From positions 1 through 64,000 of the forward strand of contig VAFL01000004.1 of the NCBI GenBank assembly GCA_005768755.1: 64,000 bases of DNA, given 5' to 3'. Position numbers and translations under genes: made by a program. Below are positions 18,543-29,268 of this stretch, piece after piece. This DNA is from Paracoccus denitrificans. GTDB taxonomy: Bacteria; Pseudomonadota; Alphaproteobacteria; Rhodobacterales; Rhodobacteraceae. Below the pieces are notes generated by a model, which saw only the letters and a list, made by a program, of their open reading frames with translations, was not told the origin of the DNA and did no database searches. How positions within the stretch are numbered: the stretch's first letter is position 1; every line of letters begins with the position of its first letter.

Positions 18543-18569
18543 GGGATGTGCCGGCCCTCCGGCCATCCC
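18543..18569 (-). promoter_or_regulatory. hairpin in the pnp leader
   Basis: GGGAT and GCCGG pair with CCGGC and ATCCC around a 4-base loop, giving ten base pairs with a small internal bulge, ending 14 bases before the pnp ATG. Its place fits the stem processed in pnp autoregulation in other bacteria. On the other strand it is followed by TTTT, but no gene ends there. Confidence 0.5.
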
Positions 18570-18765
18570 TTTTGTCATATGGCGGCCCCATTGCCGCTGC
18601 CCCTATCCTTTGCGTAGCCCCGGGGCCGGGCCTCACGTCACAGATTGGGGGGCCATACAGCAAAACATCCGAGTTGGAAAGTCATCTGCCACCTCGGGCC
18701 ACCGCGCCGCTGGACAGGCGCGAAGGGCTTTGTCAGACTTGGGGCCTGCAAGCCGGGGGGGCGGC

Positions 18766-19380
18766 ATGGCCGAGGAAAAGCCCAAGACCGCAAAAGCGTC
18801 CGACCGCGTCCGGCTGGATGCCTTCTTTTCGCACCTGACCGATTGGCGCGACGAGTTGCTGGCGCTGCGTGATATCCTGCTGGACGCAGGGCTGGAGGAG
18901 GCGTTCAAATGGTCCTCGCCCGTCTATACGCATGACGAGGCGAATGTCGCGATCATCTGGGGATTCAAGGACCGCGCCGCCGTTGGCTTTTTCAAGGGTG
19001 TGCTGCTGAAGGACCCCGAAGCCGTACTGGAAGCGCCGGGCGAAAACTCTCGCAGTTCGCGGGTGATGAACTTTACCAGCCTTGATGCGATCAAGGCCGC
19101 CGCGCCTGTTCTGCGCAGCTATATCGCCGAGGCGGTCGAGATCGAAAAGCAGGGGCTGCGCGTGGACCTGCCGAAAGACGATCTGGACTACCCCGAGGAA
19201 CTGGTGGCCAGCCTGGATGCGGATGAGGATTTGCGCACCGCCTTCGAAGCGCTGACGCCCGGTCGCCGGCGCAGTTGGGTGCTGCACGTCCTGACGGCCA
19301 AGCAGTCGGCGACGCGGACCAGCCGGATCGAAAAGGCCCGCCCGAAGATCCTTGAAGGCAAGGGCCTGAACGACCGCTGA
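18766..19380 (+). CDS. YdeI/DUF1801-family protein
   Basis: This 204-residue soluble protein combines a DUF1801-like domain (LTDWRDELLALRDILLDAGL, FKWSSPVYT, FFKGVLLKDP) with a C-terminal YdeI-like segment (FEALTPGRRRSWVLHVLTA followed by RIEKARPKILEGKG). The biochemical function of the family is not established. I chose ATG 18766 because the product then matches the family N-terminus. The frame is open much further upstream, but that part overlaps the pnp leader and looks non-coding. Its stop lies 43 bases before the ModE-like regulator on the same strand. Confidence 0.8.
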   Translation: MAEEKPKTAKASDRVRLDAFFSHLTDWRDELLALRDILLDAGLEEAFKWSSPVYTHDEANVAIIWGFKDRAAVGFFKGVLLKDPEAVLEAPGENSRSSRVMNFTSLDAIKAAAPVLRSYIAEAVEIEKQGLRVDLPKDDLDYPEELVASLDADEDLRTAFEALTPGRRRSWVLHVLTAKQSATRTSRIEKARPKILEGKGLNDR

Positions 19381-19423
19381 GCGGCGCTTGCCCGAACCCC
19401 ATGGGCGGGGCATCATCGGGCCC

Positions 19424-19813
19424 ATGTCACACGCGCCGTTTCATGATCCCGACCGCTATCCCCGATTGCAGATCCGCCTTTATCTGGCCCCGGATGCCTG
19501 GCTTGGACCCGGCAAGGCGGATTTGCTGGAACTGATCGACAGCACCGGCTCGATCTCCGAGGCGGGGCGGCAGATGGGGATGAGCTATCGGCGCGCCTGG
19601 TCGCTGGTCGAGGAGATGAACAGGATCTTTGCCGCGCCCCTGATCGAGCGGGTGCGCGGCGGCGCCGGGGGTGGCGGCGCGCGACTGACCGATGAAGGGC
19701 GCGAAGTTCTGACGCGCTTTCGCCGCATCGAAACGCAATCCGGTTCCGCAGTGTCCGACGATCTTGTCGCCCTGATGGACATGCGTGCTGTCAAATCCGC
19801 TGAAACCAACTGA
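19424..19813 (+). CDS. ModE N-terminal-type winged-helix regulator
   Basis: The 129-residue DNA-binding protein corresponds to the LysR-like winged helix-turn-helix of ModE: DLLELIDSTGSISEAGRQMGMSYRRAWSLVEEMN, then a Gly-rich wing (GGAGGGGARLT). It has no molybdate-binding (molbindin) domains, so it may work as a single-domain regulator, as many short ModE-like proteins do. Target genes are not indicated by the neighbours. ATG 19424 gives the conserved domain spacing; an upstream start at 19388 is less likely. Confidence 0.8.
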   Translation: MSHAPFHDPDRYPRLQIRLYLAPDAWLGPGKADLLELIDSTGSISEAGRQMGMSYRRAWSLVEEMNRIFAAPLIERVRGGAGGGGARLTDEGREVLTRFRRIETQSGSAVSDDLVALMDMRAVKSAETN

Positions 19814-19994
19814 TTCGGCGCAGGCATTGCGCAACTGTCGCGGGTTTCAACCGCGCTGAACGCAAAGCTGCCATCAGCATTTGCCGCAACAGGCCGCAGC
19901 GCGCCGGGCGTCGTGCACATCAATTGGAAAAGGGTGCCGCATTGCCATGCAGCACCCTTCAACGATCTGTCTGTCCCGTACGCGGAGAACGGAA

Positions 19995-20123
19995 TTACTT
20001 GATAACCGGCTTGCCCTGATAGGTTTTTTCGCCAACGCGGATGACGATATCGCCGGTCTCGGTCGAACGTTCGAACAGACCCTGAACCGAGATATAGCTG
20101 CCGATGGTGATTGTGCGAATCAT
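19995..20123 (-). CDS. 42-residue small protein
   Basis: A minus-strand frame reads MIRTITIGSYISVQGLFERS onward and ends with KPVIK at TAA 19995. It has a strong Shine-Dalgarno (GGGGAG, 7 bases before ATG) and coding-like codons, including a beta-rich, charge-balanced sequence (TGDIVIRVGEK). I recall similar tiny proteins in Rhodobacterales but know no function. It stands alone between the ModE-like and mutT genes. It is below common length cut-offs and easily missed. Confidence 0.7.
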   Translation of the reverse strand: MIRTITIGSYISVQGLFERSTETGDIVIRVGEKTYQGKPVIK

Positions 20124-20236
20124 GATTTTTCTCCCCTCGTTCTGGCACTATCCGTCAGATTGGCGCGGAGATGGTTAACAAATCGTCATGCACGGTTCTG
20201 TTCACTTGGAGATTGACGAAAACCGTGGCTGAAATG

Positions 20237-20635
20237 TCACAGCCAAGCCTGAATCATCGGGATAAGCGGCAAATCGGCTGGGGGCATGTCATAGCTGCGC
20301 AAATCCTGGGCACGCACCCACGCCAGGCGCTGCCCTTCCATCGGTTGCGCGATCCCTTTCCAGCGCCTGCAGGCAAACAGCGGCATCAGCAGATGGAAGT
20401 CGTCATAGCTGTGACTGGCAAAGGTCAGGGGGGCAAGGCAGGACGCATGGGTGTCGATCGACAGTTCCTCGTGCAACTCGCGGATCAGCGCGGCCTCGGG
20501 CGTTTCGCCATGTTCGACCTTGCCGCCCGGAAACTCCCACAGGCCCGCCATGGATTTGCCTTCGGGACGTTGGGCCAGCAAGACGCGACCGTCGGCGTCG
20601 ATCAGCGCGACGGCGGCAACAAGAACGATCTTCAT
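20237..20635 (-). CDS. mutT: 8-oxo-dGTP diphosphatase (MutT-type Nudix hydrolase)
   Basis: The 132-residue protein carries the Nudix box GGKVEHGETPEAALIRELHEEL (39-60; key residues Gly39, Glu44, Arg54, Glu57, Glu58). Upstream is AGLWEFPG, which is characteristic of MutT orthologues that sanitise 8-oxo-dGTP. The ATG is separated from argJ by 51 bases containing a strong terminator-like stem, so expression may be partly independent of argJ. Confidence 0.92.
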   Translation of the reverse strand: MKIVLVAAVALIDADGRVLLAQRPEGKSMAGLWEFPGGKVEHGETPEAALIRELHEELSIDTHASCLAPLTFASHSYDDFHLLMPLFACRRWKGIAQPMEGQRLAWVRAQDLRSYDMPPADLPLIPMIQAWL

Positions 20636-20650
20636 CGGAAATACCCTTGC

Positions 20651-20682
20651 GAAAAGACGGCAGGGGCCGAAGGGCCCCCGCC
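20651..20682 (-). terminator. terminator after argJ
   Basis: On the minus strand a ten-pair stem (GGCGGGGGCC / GGCCCCTGCC, one G-U) with a 4-base loop is followed by GTCTTTTC, directly behind the argJ stop codon. Confidence 0.75.
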
Positions 20683-20686
20683 GGGA

Positions 20687-22024
20687 TCAGGACCGGTAAT
20701 CGGCGTTGATGTCGATATAGCGATGGGTCAGATCGCAGGTCCAGACCGTGCGCGACGCCGTCCCCAGCCCAAGATCGACCCCGATCACCAGGCGATCGCG
20801 TTTCATGTAGGCGCTTGTTTCGGCCTCGTCATAGCTGGGGGCGCGCCAGCCGTTTTCGGCCACGGTGATATCGCCGAAGCGGATCGTCAGACGGTCGCGG
20901 TCGGCCTTGGCCCCGGACTTGCCGACGGCCATGACGACGCGGCCCCAATTCGCATCCTCGCCCGCGATGGCTGTCTTGACCAGCGGAGAGTTGGCGATGG
21001 ACATCGCCACCTTGTGGGCATCCGCGGCGGTTTCCGCGCCGGTCACCTGGACCTCGACGAATTTCGTCGCGCCCTCGCCATCCATGACCACCTGCTGCGC
21101 CAGATCCAGCATCACCGCGCCAAGCGCATCGCCAAACGCGCGCGCGTCTTTCGACCGCATATCGTTCAGCGGGTCGGCAGGCGATTGCCCCGTCGCCGCC
21201 AGAACAAGCGCATCCGAGGTCGAGGTATCGCTGTCCACGGTGATCGCGTTGAACGTGTCGTCCACCTGTCTGGACAGGATCTTCTGCAGGTTCTCGGCCG
21301 AGATTTTCGCGTCCGTGAACAGATAGACCAGCATGGTCGCCATATCCGGCGCGATCATGCCCGAGCCCTTGGCGATGCCGGCGATGCGGATCGGGCCCGT
21401 CGCCGTTTCGACCACCGCGCCCGCGCCCTTGGGGAAGGTGTCGGTCGTCATGATGGCGCGTGCGGCAGCGGCGGCACCGGATGCGTCAAGTTGACCGGCC
21501 GCTTCGGCCAGAACGCCGGTGATCCGTTCCCAGGGCAGCGGTTCGCCGATCACCCCGGTGGATGAGGTGAAGACGCGCGACACCGGGACCGCAAGCTGGG
21601 CCGCGGCGGCTTCAGCCACCTTGTCGACGGCCATCTGCCCCGCAGCGCCGGTGAAGGCGTTCGCGTTGCCGGAGTTGACGACGATGGCCGCACCTTCGGC
21701 GCTGTCCTGTCGCCCGGCAAGCTTGGCCTGACAGTCCAGAACGCAGGCCGCGCGGGTTGAGGACCGGGTGAAGGCCCCGGCGATGGCCGTGCCGGGTGCC
21801 AGCCGGACCAGCATGACATCGGTCCGGCCCTTGTATTTCACCCCGGCGGCGGCCGAGGCGAATTCGACCCCGGCAATGACCGGCAGATCAGGGAAGGCGG
21901 CAGGCGCAAGCGGCGAGACAGCCGATGCGCTGCTGGCCGATCCTGCAGCCTTCGCAGCGTCGGACTTTTTGGACTTCGATTTCTTGTCCTTTTTGTCTTT
22001 CGCCTTTTTCTTGTCCTTGGCCAT
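20687..22024 (-). CDS. argJ: glutamate N-acetyltransferase/amino-acid N-acetyltransferase (ornithine acetyltransferase)
   Basis: ArgJ transfers the acetyl group of N-acetylornithine to glutamate in the arginine acetyl cycle. The protein self-cleaves before a conserved Thr, here Thr230 in PDMATMLVYL, giving alpha and beta chains; the preceding AKGSGMIAP is canonical. At 445 residues it is longer than usual because of a lysine-rich start (residues 1-22, about half Lys) and an Ala/Ser linker, with conserved sequence beginning near VSPLAP. Its ATG overlaps the stop of the parvulin gene (TAATG), implying translational coupling. Confidence 0.96.
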   Translation of the reverse strand: MAKDKKKAKDKKDKKSKSKKSDAAKAAGSASSASAVSPLAPAAFPDLPVIAGVEFASAAAGVKYKGRTDVMLVRLAPGTAIAGAFTRSSTRAACVLDCQAKLAGRQDSAEGAAIVVNSGNANAFTGAAGQMAVDKVAEAAAAQLAVPVSRVFTSSTGVIGEPLPWERITGVLAEAAGQLDASGAAAAARAIMTTDTFPKGAGAVVETATGPIRIAGIAKGSGMIAPDMATMLVYLFTDAKISAENLQKILSRQVDDTFNAITVDSDTSTSDALVLAATGQSPADPLNDMRSKDARAFGDALGAVMLDLAQQVVMDGEGATKFVEVQVTGAETAADAHKVAMSIANSPLVKTAIAGEDANWGRVVMAVGKSGAKADRDRLTIRFGDITVAENGWRAPSYDEAETSAYMKRDRLVIGVDLGLGTASRTVWTCDLTHRYIDINADYRS

Positions 22025-22869
22025 TATTCCCCTTCGACCCCCAGAATGTCCTGATCAAGAACGCCCGGATCAATGCCTTCAACGCGCTCGACCTCTGCCG
22101 CGCCAGCGATACGCTGGATCTCGGAGGCGACCTTTTCGCGGCGGACCTGCTGAACCAGGGCCTCGCGGACCTCGGTCAGTTCCGGTGGCGTCATGTCGCG
22201 CGTTTCGTTCAGCTTGATGACGTGGAAGCCGAATTGCGACTGAACCGGTGCGGTCGATGTGGTGCCCGGCTCCATCGCGGCGACGGCCTCGCTGAACTCG
22301 GGAACCATGCGATCGGCGGTGAACCAGCCCAGATCGCCGCCATTCTGCGCCGAGCCCGTATCGGTCGAGCGCTCTTCGGCGAGCTTGGCGAAATCGCCGC
22401 CATTGGCAAGTTCCTCGATCACGGCGTTTGCCGCTTCTTCGGTTTCCAGCAGAATGTGGTCGGCGTCATATTCGACGATGGGGGTATCTGCCGGGAAGGC
22501 CGCAGCATAGGCGGCCTGGATTTCTTCATCGCTCGGTTCGAAGTCGGCGGCGCGTTCCATCATGGCGCGGACCAGGTAATCGCGGCGCTGATTGGCCAGG
22601 AAGGACCGGTCAAGGGCAGTCAGTTCTTTCTCTCCGGCGTTTGCCAGCGCGGCCTGCCGGACCATTTCGTCCAGAAGGACCGTCCACATCTCCTCGGCAG
22701 GCATCTGGGCCATTTCGGCGGGCATGGACAGTTTCATGGCGGCCATCTGGCCCAGGGTGATTTCCGTGCCGTCGACGGTTGCGACGACCGTGTCGGCATC
22801 CTGCGCGAATGCGGGCGCGACGGTCAGGGCAGCAACGAGCGCGATGGCAGAGGCGGTGCGGTTGAACAT
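22024..22869 (-). CDS. periplasmic parvulin-type peptidyl-prolyl isomerase
   Basis: The 281-residue protein has a Sec signal peptide (ending VAPAFA-QDA), a SurA/PrsA-like N-terminal helical region and a parvulin domain around residues 130-225 (YDADHILLETEEAA, GGDLGWFTADRMVPEFSEA, SQFGFHVIKL). It would assist folding of exported proteins, which fits its place head-to-head with secA. ATG 22869 was chosen for the signal peptide; the longer frame adds an implausible Arg/Pro-rich stretch. It is translationally coupled to argJ. Confidence 0.92.
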   Translation of the reverse strand: MFNRTASAIALVAALTVAPAFAQDADTVVATVDGTEITLGQMAAMKLSMPAEMAQMPAEEMWTVLLDEMVRQAALANAGEKELTALDRSFLANQRRDYLVRAMMERAADFEPSDEEIQAAYAAAFPADTPIVEYDADHILLETEEAANAVIEELANGGDFAKLAEERSTDTGSAQNGGDLGWFTADRMVPEFSEAVAAMEPGTTSTAPVQSQFGFHVIKLNETRDMTPPELTEVREALVQQVRREKVASEIQRIAGAAEVERVEGIDPGVLDQDILGVEGE

Positions 22870-23073
22870 GGAAATTCCTTGAATTTGGGCCCGTCCACCT
22901 TGCGGCGGCTGGGGGCAAGCGTTGACACTGCATGGACGCGGGCCTACATCCGGCGCAACCGAAAAGGCGCGCCCGCGCCGTTTTTTCCTTGGCCGTGATA
23001 CGGCAGGACGGACGGTCCGGGCAAGGGGCCGCACGCGCCCCGCCTTTCCCGCAACAATACGGCCGGAGTGATC
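22870..23073. promoter_or_regulatory. divergent control region between parvulin gene and secA
   Basis: This 204-base spacer must contain promoters for both directions. I could not assign -35/-10 elements with confidence. GGAG at 23065-23068, 5 bases ahead of ATG 23074, is the secA ribosome site. Confidence 0.4.
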
Positions 23074-25779
<2,706 letters not shown>

Positions 25780-25796
25780 CGCCTGATCGCCGAAGC

Positions 25797-26195
25797 TTAC
25801 AGATGTTTGCGCATCACCAACGCATCGACGTCGCCGCCATAGTAATTGCGGCGGCGTCCTGCATTCTGCCAGCCGGCGCGCGCGTATAGGGACAGCGCGG
25901 CCTGGTTGTCGCAGGCGACTTCCAGAAATGCCGTCGCGGCGCCGCGCATTCGCGCCGCGTCCTCGAAAGCGGTCAGCAGGTTGCGGCCTGTTCCAAGACG
26001 GCGGGCGGCAGGTTCGACGGCAAGGGTCAGCAATTCCGCTTCGTCCAGCATGGTGCGACCAAGTATGAAGCCGGTATCGCAGGTGATCAGGAAGCTGGCG
26101 GGATCGGCAAGCAGGGATTGGAATTCACTCGCGCCCCAGGGGCGGGCGCGCACGAAGCTGTCGGCGTGAATGCGCGCCAGATCATCCGGTGTCAT
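25797..26195 (-). CDS. rimI: ribosomal-protein-alanine acetyltransferase, RimI-like GNAT
   Basis: The 132-residue GNAT acetyltransferase has the acetyl-CoA-binding motif AVEPAARRLGTGRNLLTAF (67-85) and FLEVACDNQAALSLYARAGW (94-113), the usual RimI pattern. RimI acetylates the N-terminus of ribosomal protein S18. Its start overlaps the tsaB stop by 4 bases, the common tsaB-rimI pairing, and it converges on secA. Confidence 0.88.
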   Translation of the reverse strand: MTPDDLARIHADSFVRARPWGASEFQSLLADPASFLITCDTGFILGRTMLDEAELLTLAVEPAARRLGTGRNLLTAFEDAARMRGAATAFLEVACDNQAALSLYARAGWQNAGRRRNYYGGDVDALVMRKHL

Positions 26196-26779
26196 GGCAG
26201 GATGCGCGGCCCATGATCGCGTGCGGGGGCCGCATCGGCCGGGCGCAGATAGATGGGCGAAGGTCGGGGCTGCGGGCTTGTGCTGCGTTCAAGCGCCAGA
26301 CGCGCGATGCCCTCGGCGATGGTCACACGCGGGTGCGCCACGGGCGGGCCGGGCGGCAGCGCCGTCTTGTCATCCTGTTGCGGGGTGGTGGCAGTCCCGA
26401 CGAAGTCTTGCCAGATCACTGTATCCCGCCGGCCCGGAATCACAATGCGGCACGGGCGGGGAAGGCCGTAAGCCAGCGCCTCGGTGGCGCTGATGCCAAT
26501 GGCGGGAATGCCAAGCGACAAGGCCAGCCCGCGCGCCGCAGCCACCGAGATGCGGATGCCGGTGAAATTCCCCGGCCCGGTGCCGACCCCGATCAGCGCC
26601 AGGTCGCGCCACGTCGCGCCAGCGCCTGCCAGCATCTCCTCGACCAGGGGCATCAGGCGTTCAGCCTGGCCTTTCGCCATTTCCTCTTGCGCGGATGCGA
26701 TCAGGCGATTGCCTGACAACAAAGCGGCCGCGCAATGCGCGGCCGATGTGTCAAAGCCAAGGACCAGCGGGTCAGGCAA
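26192..26779 (-). CDS. tsaB: tRNA t6A biosynthesis protein TsaB
   Basis: TsaB is the scaffold partner of TsaD in forming N6-threonylcarbamoyladenosine at position 37 of ANN-decoding tRNAs. The 195-residue product shows the ASKHA N-terminus (VLGFDTSAAHCAAAL), LMPLVEEMLAGAG and the signature IGVGTGPGNFTGIRISVAAARGLA region. The frame starts at TTG 26779, overlapping the nfu-like gene by 8 bases, so translation is likely coupled. Confidence 0.9.
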   Translation of the reverse strand: MPDPLVLGFDTSAAHCAAALLSGNRLIASAQEEMAKGQAERLMPLVEEMLAGAGATWRDLALIGVGTGPGNFTGIRISVAAARGLALSLGIPAIGISATEALAYGLPRPCRIVIPGRRDTVIWQDFVGTATTPQQDDKTALPPGPPVAHPRVTIAEGIARLALERSTSPQPRPSPIYLRPADAAPARDHGPRILP

Positions 26780-27326
26780 TGGGGCGCACCTCGGTCACTT
26801 CGGGGATATAGTGGCGCAGCAGGTTCTCGATCCCCATTTTCAGGGTCATGGTCGAGGAAGGGCAACCCGCGCAGGCGCCCTGCATGTGCAGATAGACAAC
26901 GCCCTTGTCAAAGCCGTGAAAGGTGATGTCGCCGCCATCCTGCGCCACGGCCGGGCGGACACGGGTATCCAGCAATTCCTTGATCTGGGTCACAATCTCA
27001 CCGTCCTCGCCGTCGTGATCGGCATGGCCGGCCTGGGCCGAGCCCTCCATCACCGGGGCGCCCGACTGGAAATGTTCCATGATCGCGCCCAGCAAGGCAG
27101 GCTTGATGTGATCCCAGTGAACGGCGTCATCCTTGGTGACGGTCACGAAATCCGAGCCGAGGAAAACGCCCTGAACACCATCGATCCCAAAGACGCGCGC
27201 CGCCAGCGGAGACGCGCTTGCGGCCTCGGCTGTGGTGAAATCTGCGGTTCCCTGATCCAGCACGGCGCGTCCGGGCAGGAATTTCAGCGTGGCAGGGTTC
27301 GGCGTGGTTTCGGTCTGGATGAACAT
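26772..27326 (-). CDS. Nfu-type Fe-S cluster scaffold/carrier (NifU C-terminal family)
   Basis: The 184-residue protein has an Nfu N-terminal domain (MFIQTETTPNPATLKFLPG) and a C-terminal NifU domain with VRPAVAQDGGDITFHGF and the cluster-binding CxxC in GACAGCPSSTMTLKMGIENLL. Such proteins carry Fe-S clusters to apo-targets in the cytosol. It heads the run nfu-tsaB-rimI on the minus strand. Confidence 0.93.
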   Translation of the reverse strand: MFIQTETTPNPATLKFLPGRAVLDQGTADFTTAEAASASPLAARVFGIDGVQGVFLGSDFVTVTKDDAVHWDHIKPALLGAIMEHFQSGAPVMEGSAQAGHADHDGEDGEIVTQIKELLDTRVRPAVAQDGGDITFHGFDKGVVYLHMQGACAGCPSSTMTLKMGIENLLRHYIPEVTEVRPIA

Positions 27327-27410
27327 GGCGTGCTCCTTTGATGTGTCATATGGCGCTGCACAGGTCCCCGGTCAAGCACCGCCGCCGCCGCAGATACGGC
27401 AATCGCGCCG

Positions 27411-27866
27411 TCACGAAATCGCTTCCAGCCGGTCACGGGACATGTCGCCCGGAATAAGCGTGACCGGCAGCGGCAGGCTTGCGACATCGCGCAACAGCCG
27501 CGAGACAAGCGGGCCGGGCCCGTCCTTGCCCGCGCTGGCGCCCAGCACCAGCACCCCCAGTTCGTTATCGCCTGCGATATGCGCCAAAAGCTGTGCGGTC
27601 GGATCGCCCTCGCGGATGACCAGTTCGGGATTTACGCCCTGGCTGTCGCGCATCCAGCGCGCAAAAAGCTGATATTGCGAGGTGATTCGGTCCTCGGCCT
27701 CTTGCCGCATCAGTTCTGCCACGCCGATTCCATGCTGAATCGCTTCGGGCGGGATGATGGCCAGCACGACGACGCCGCCATTTGTCCGCGATGCGCGCAT
27801 GGCTGCAAAGCGCATCGCATTCTGACATTCAGGCGATTCGTCCAGCACAACCAAGAACTTACGCAT
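27411..27866 (-). CDS. universal stress protein family
   Basis: The 151-residue UspA-domain protein begins MRKFLVVLDESPECQNAMRF. It contains the nucleotide-binding pattern LVLGASAGKDGPG-PLVSRLLRDVASLPLPVTLIPG, a variant of G2xG9xGS. Usp proteins bind ATP or act in stress adaptation; the individual role here is unknown. It has its own upstream AT-rich region (27867-28055) shared divergently with the sugar transferase gene. Confidence 0.88.
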   Translation of the reverse strand: MRKFLVVLDESPECQNAMRFAAMRASRTNGGVVVLAIIPPEAIQHGIGVAELMRQEAEDRITSQYQLFARWMRDSQGVNPELVIREGDPTAQLLAHIAGDNELGVLVLGASAGKDGPGPLVSRLLRDVASLPLPVTLIPGDMSRDRLEAIS

Positions 27867-28055
27867 ACTATTGCCTCATCTTTAGGCGGAATCTTGCGTA
27901 TAGATTGCCGCATTTGCGCTAAACCGGCAACAGGTCGGAACCGGACGTTGACGCCACCCGTTTCAACGCTAAGTCATTGTGTTAAGAAGTTAACGCAATG
28001 TTAAGAATTTAACGCGGCAGCGAGTTGCACACCGCGAGCCGATGGGGACCGATCT
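27867..28055. promoter_or_regulatory. divergent spacer between usp and sugar transferase genes
   Basis: This 189-base spacer is less GC-rich than its surroundings, with repeated TTAAG/GTTAAC-like words (about 27971-28014). It must hold promoters for both genes. I cannot place individual elements. Confidence 0.35.
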
Positions 28056-28799
28056 TTGACGATTTACCAGAATTGGGAGAAGATCGAGGCCCGCAGCAGT
28101 TTTGCCGAGGCAGAGCTTTGGGCGTTGGAAGCGCAGGCAACACAGCATGGCTTCTATCGTCGATATGGCAAGCGAGTCGTTGATATCGCATTGGCTTTGA
28201 TGTTGCTGGCAATTCTGTCTGTGCCGATGCTGGTCGTGGCTGGCGTTCTGCTGGTGGCGCAAGGTCGGCCGCTGATTTATTCCGGCAGTCGGATGAAAGC
28301 ACCGGGCCAGCCCTTTCAGCAGTTCAAATTTCGCACGATGATGCTGGTGGATGAAGACAGCGGCGCCACTGGAGCGCACAAGCATTGGCGAATCACGCCG
28401 ATTGGCCGCTTCCTGCGCCGCACGCGGCTGGATGAACTGCCCCAGCTTTTCAACATCCTTGTCGGCGACATGAGCTTTGTTGGCCCGCGCCCGCCGCTTC
28501 CTGAATATGTCGAGCGTTTCCCGTCGCTTTATCAGACCGTGCTGCGCACCCGTCCGGGCGTGACGGGACTGGCGACACTGATCTATCACCGCCATGAGGA
28601 TCGGATCATGGCGAAATGCGACACGGCCGAAGAAACCGACCGGGCCTATTACGCGCGATGCCTTCCGACCAAGCTGCGGATCGAACTGGTCTACCGCCGG
28701 GCCGCGTCGCCGCTTCTGGATATCTGGATCATGTGGAAGACCTTCATGGCGGTCATCCCCGGCTTTGACCAACCGCGCCGGAAGCGCGGCGGCCAATAA
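28056..28799 (+). CDS. initiating sugar transferase (bacterial sugar transferase family)
   Basis: This 247-residue membrane enzyme of the WcaJ/ExoY class transfers a sugar phosphate to undecaprenyl phosphate, the first step of exopolysaccharide synthesis. One hydrophobic segment (VVDIALALMLLAILSVPMLV, 41-60) is followed by the catalytic block: FKFRTM, RRTRLDELPQLFNIL, GDMSFVGPRPPLPEY and RPGVTGLA. The start is TTG 28056; the only nearby ATG is out of frame. It stands alone, without polysaccharide polymerase or flippase genes nearby. Confidence 0.88.
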   Translation: MTIYQNWEKIEARSSFAEAELWALEAQATQHGFYRRYGKRVVDIALALMLLAILSVPMLVVAGVLLVAQGRPLIYSGSRMKAPGQPFQQFKFRTMMLVDEDSGATGAHKHWRITPIGRFLRRTRLDELPQLFNILVGDMSFVGPRPPLPEYVERFPSLYQTVLRTRPGVTGLATLIYHRHEDRIMAKCDTAEETDRAYYARCLPTKLRIELVYRRAASPLLDIWIMWKTFMAVIPGFDQPRRKRGGQ

Positions 28800-28812
28800 C
28801 CAAAAGACATTG

Positions 28813-29259
28813 CTATTCGGCTGCCCGGATCGGCACGGTCGAGATCGACATCTTGGCTGAGCCCTCCGAAAGCTCATTCGCATGTGCCAGGTAGATCAGG
28901 ACCTGGTTTTCTTCGTCATAGATCCGCTTCACGCGCAGGGATTTGAAGACCAGTGACCGTCCTTCGCTGAAGACGTCCTCGCCATCCTTGCTGTCGGAAA
29001 TGTCACCGATGCGGATCGGTCCGGTCTGGCTGCATTCGATGGCGCTGTTGGACGGGTCTTCGAACCAGTTACCCTGGCTGAGCCGGTCGATCATCGAGCG
29101 CGAGAAATAGGCCAGGTGGCAGGTCACGCCCTCGACCTCGGGATCGTGGATCGCTTCGACAACAATGTCATTACCGACCCAGTCGACGCCGACCTTTGCG
29201 ACTTCGTCGGCGGCGGCGGGGCTGGCGGCCAGTGCCAGCGCGACAAACAGTTTTTTCAT
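28813..29259 (-). CDS. creA: CreA family protein
   Basis: The 148-residue exported protein has a signal peptide (MKKLFVALALAASPAAA) followed by the family core KVGVDWVGNDIVVEAIHDPEVEGVTCHL. AIECSQTGPI and SLVFKSLRVKRIYDEENQVLIYL also match. CreA is a conserved periplasmic protein of unclear function. AGGAGA precedes the ATG. It converges with the sugar transferase gene and follows the DUF2585 gene on the same strand. Confidence 0.92.
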   Translation of the reverse strand: MKKLFVALALAASPAAADEVAKVGVDWVGNDIVVEAIHDPEVEGVTCHLAYFSRSMIDRLSQGNWFEDPSNSAIECSQTGPIRIGDISDSKDGEDVFSEGRSLVFKSLRVKRIYDEENQVLIYLAHANELSEGSAKMSISTVPIRAAE

Positions 29260-29268
29260 CTCAGTCTC

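Noticed and set aside
18457..18765. Long upstream extension of the DUF1801 frame
   Set aside because: It overlaps the pnp start and leader in antisense; family homology begins at 18766.
16535..18838. 767-codon plus-strand frame opposite pnp
   Set aside because: It is the antisense shadow of pnp in a high-GC3 genome; the translation is His/Asp/Gly-rich without family resemblance.
27990..28883. 297-codon minus-strand frame
   Set aside because: Shadow of the sugar transferase, which has all catalytic motifs on the plus strand.
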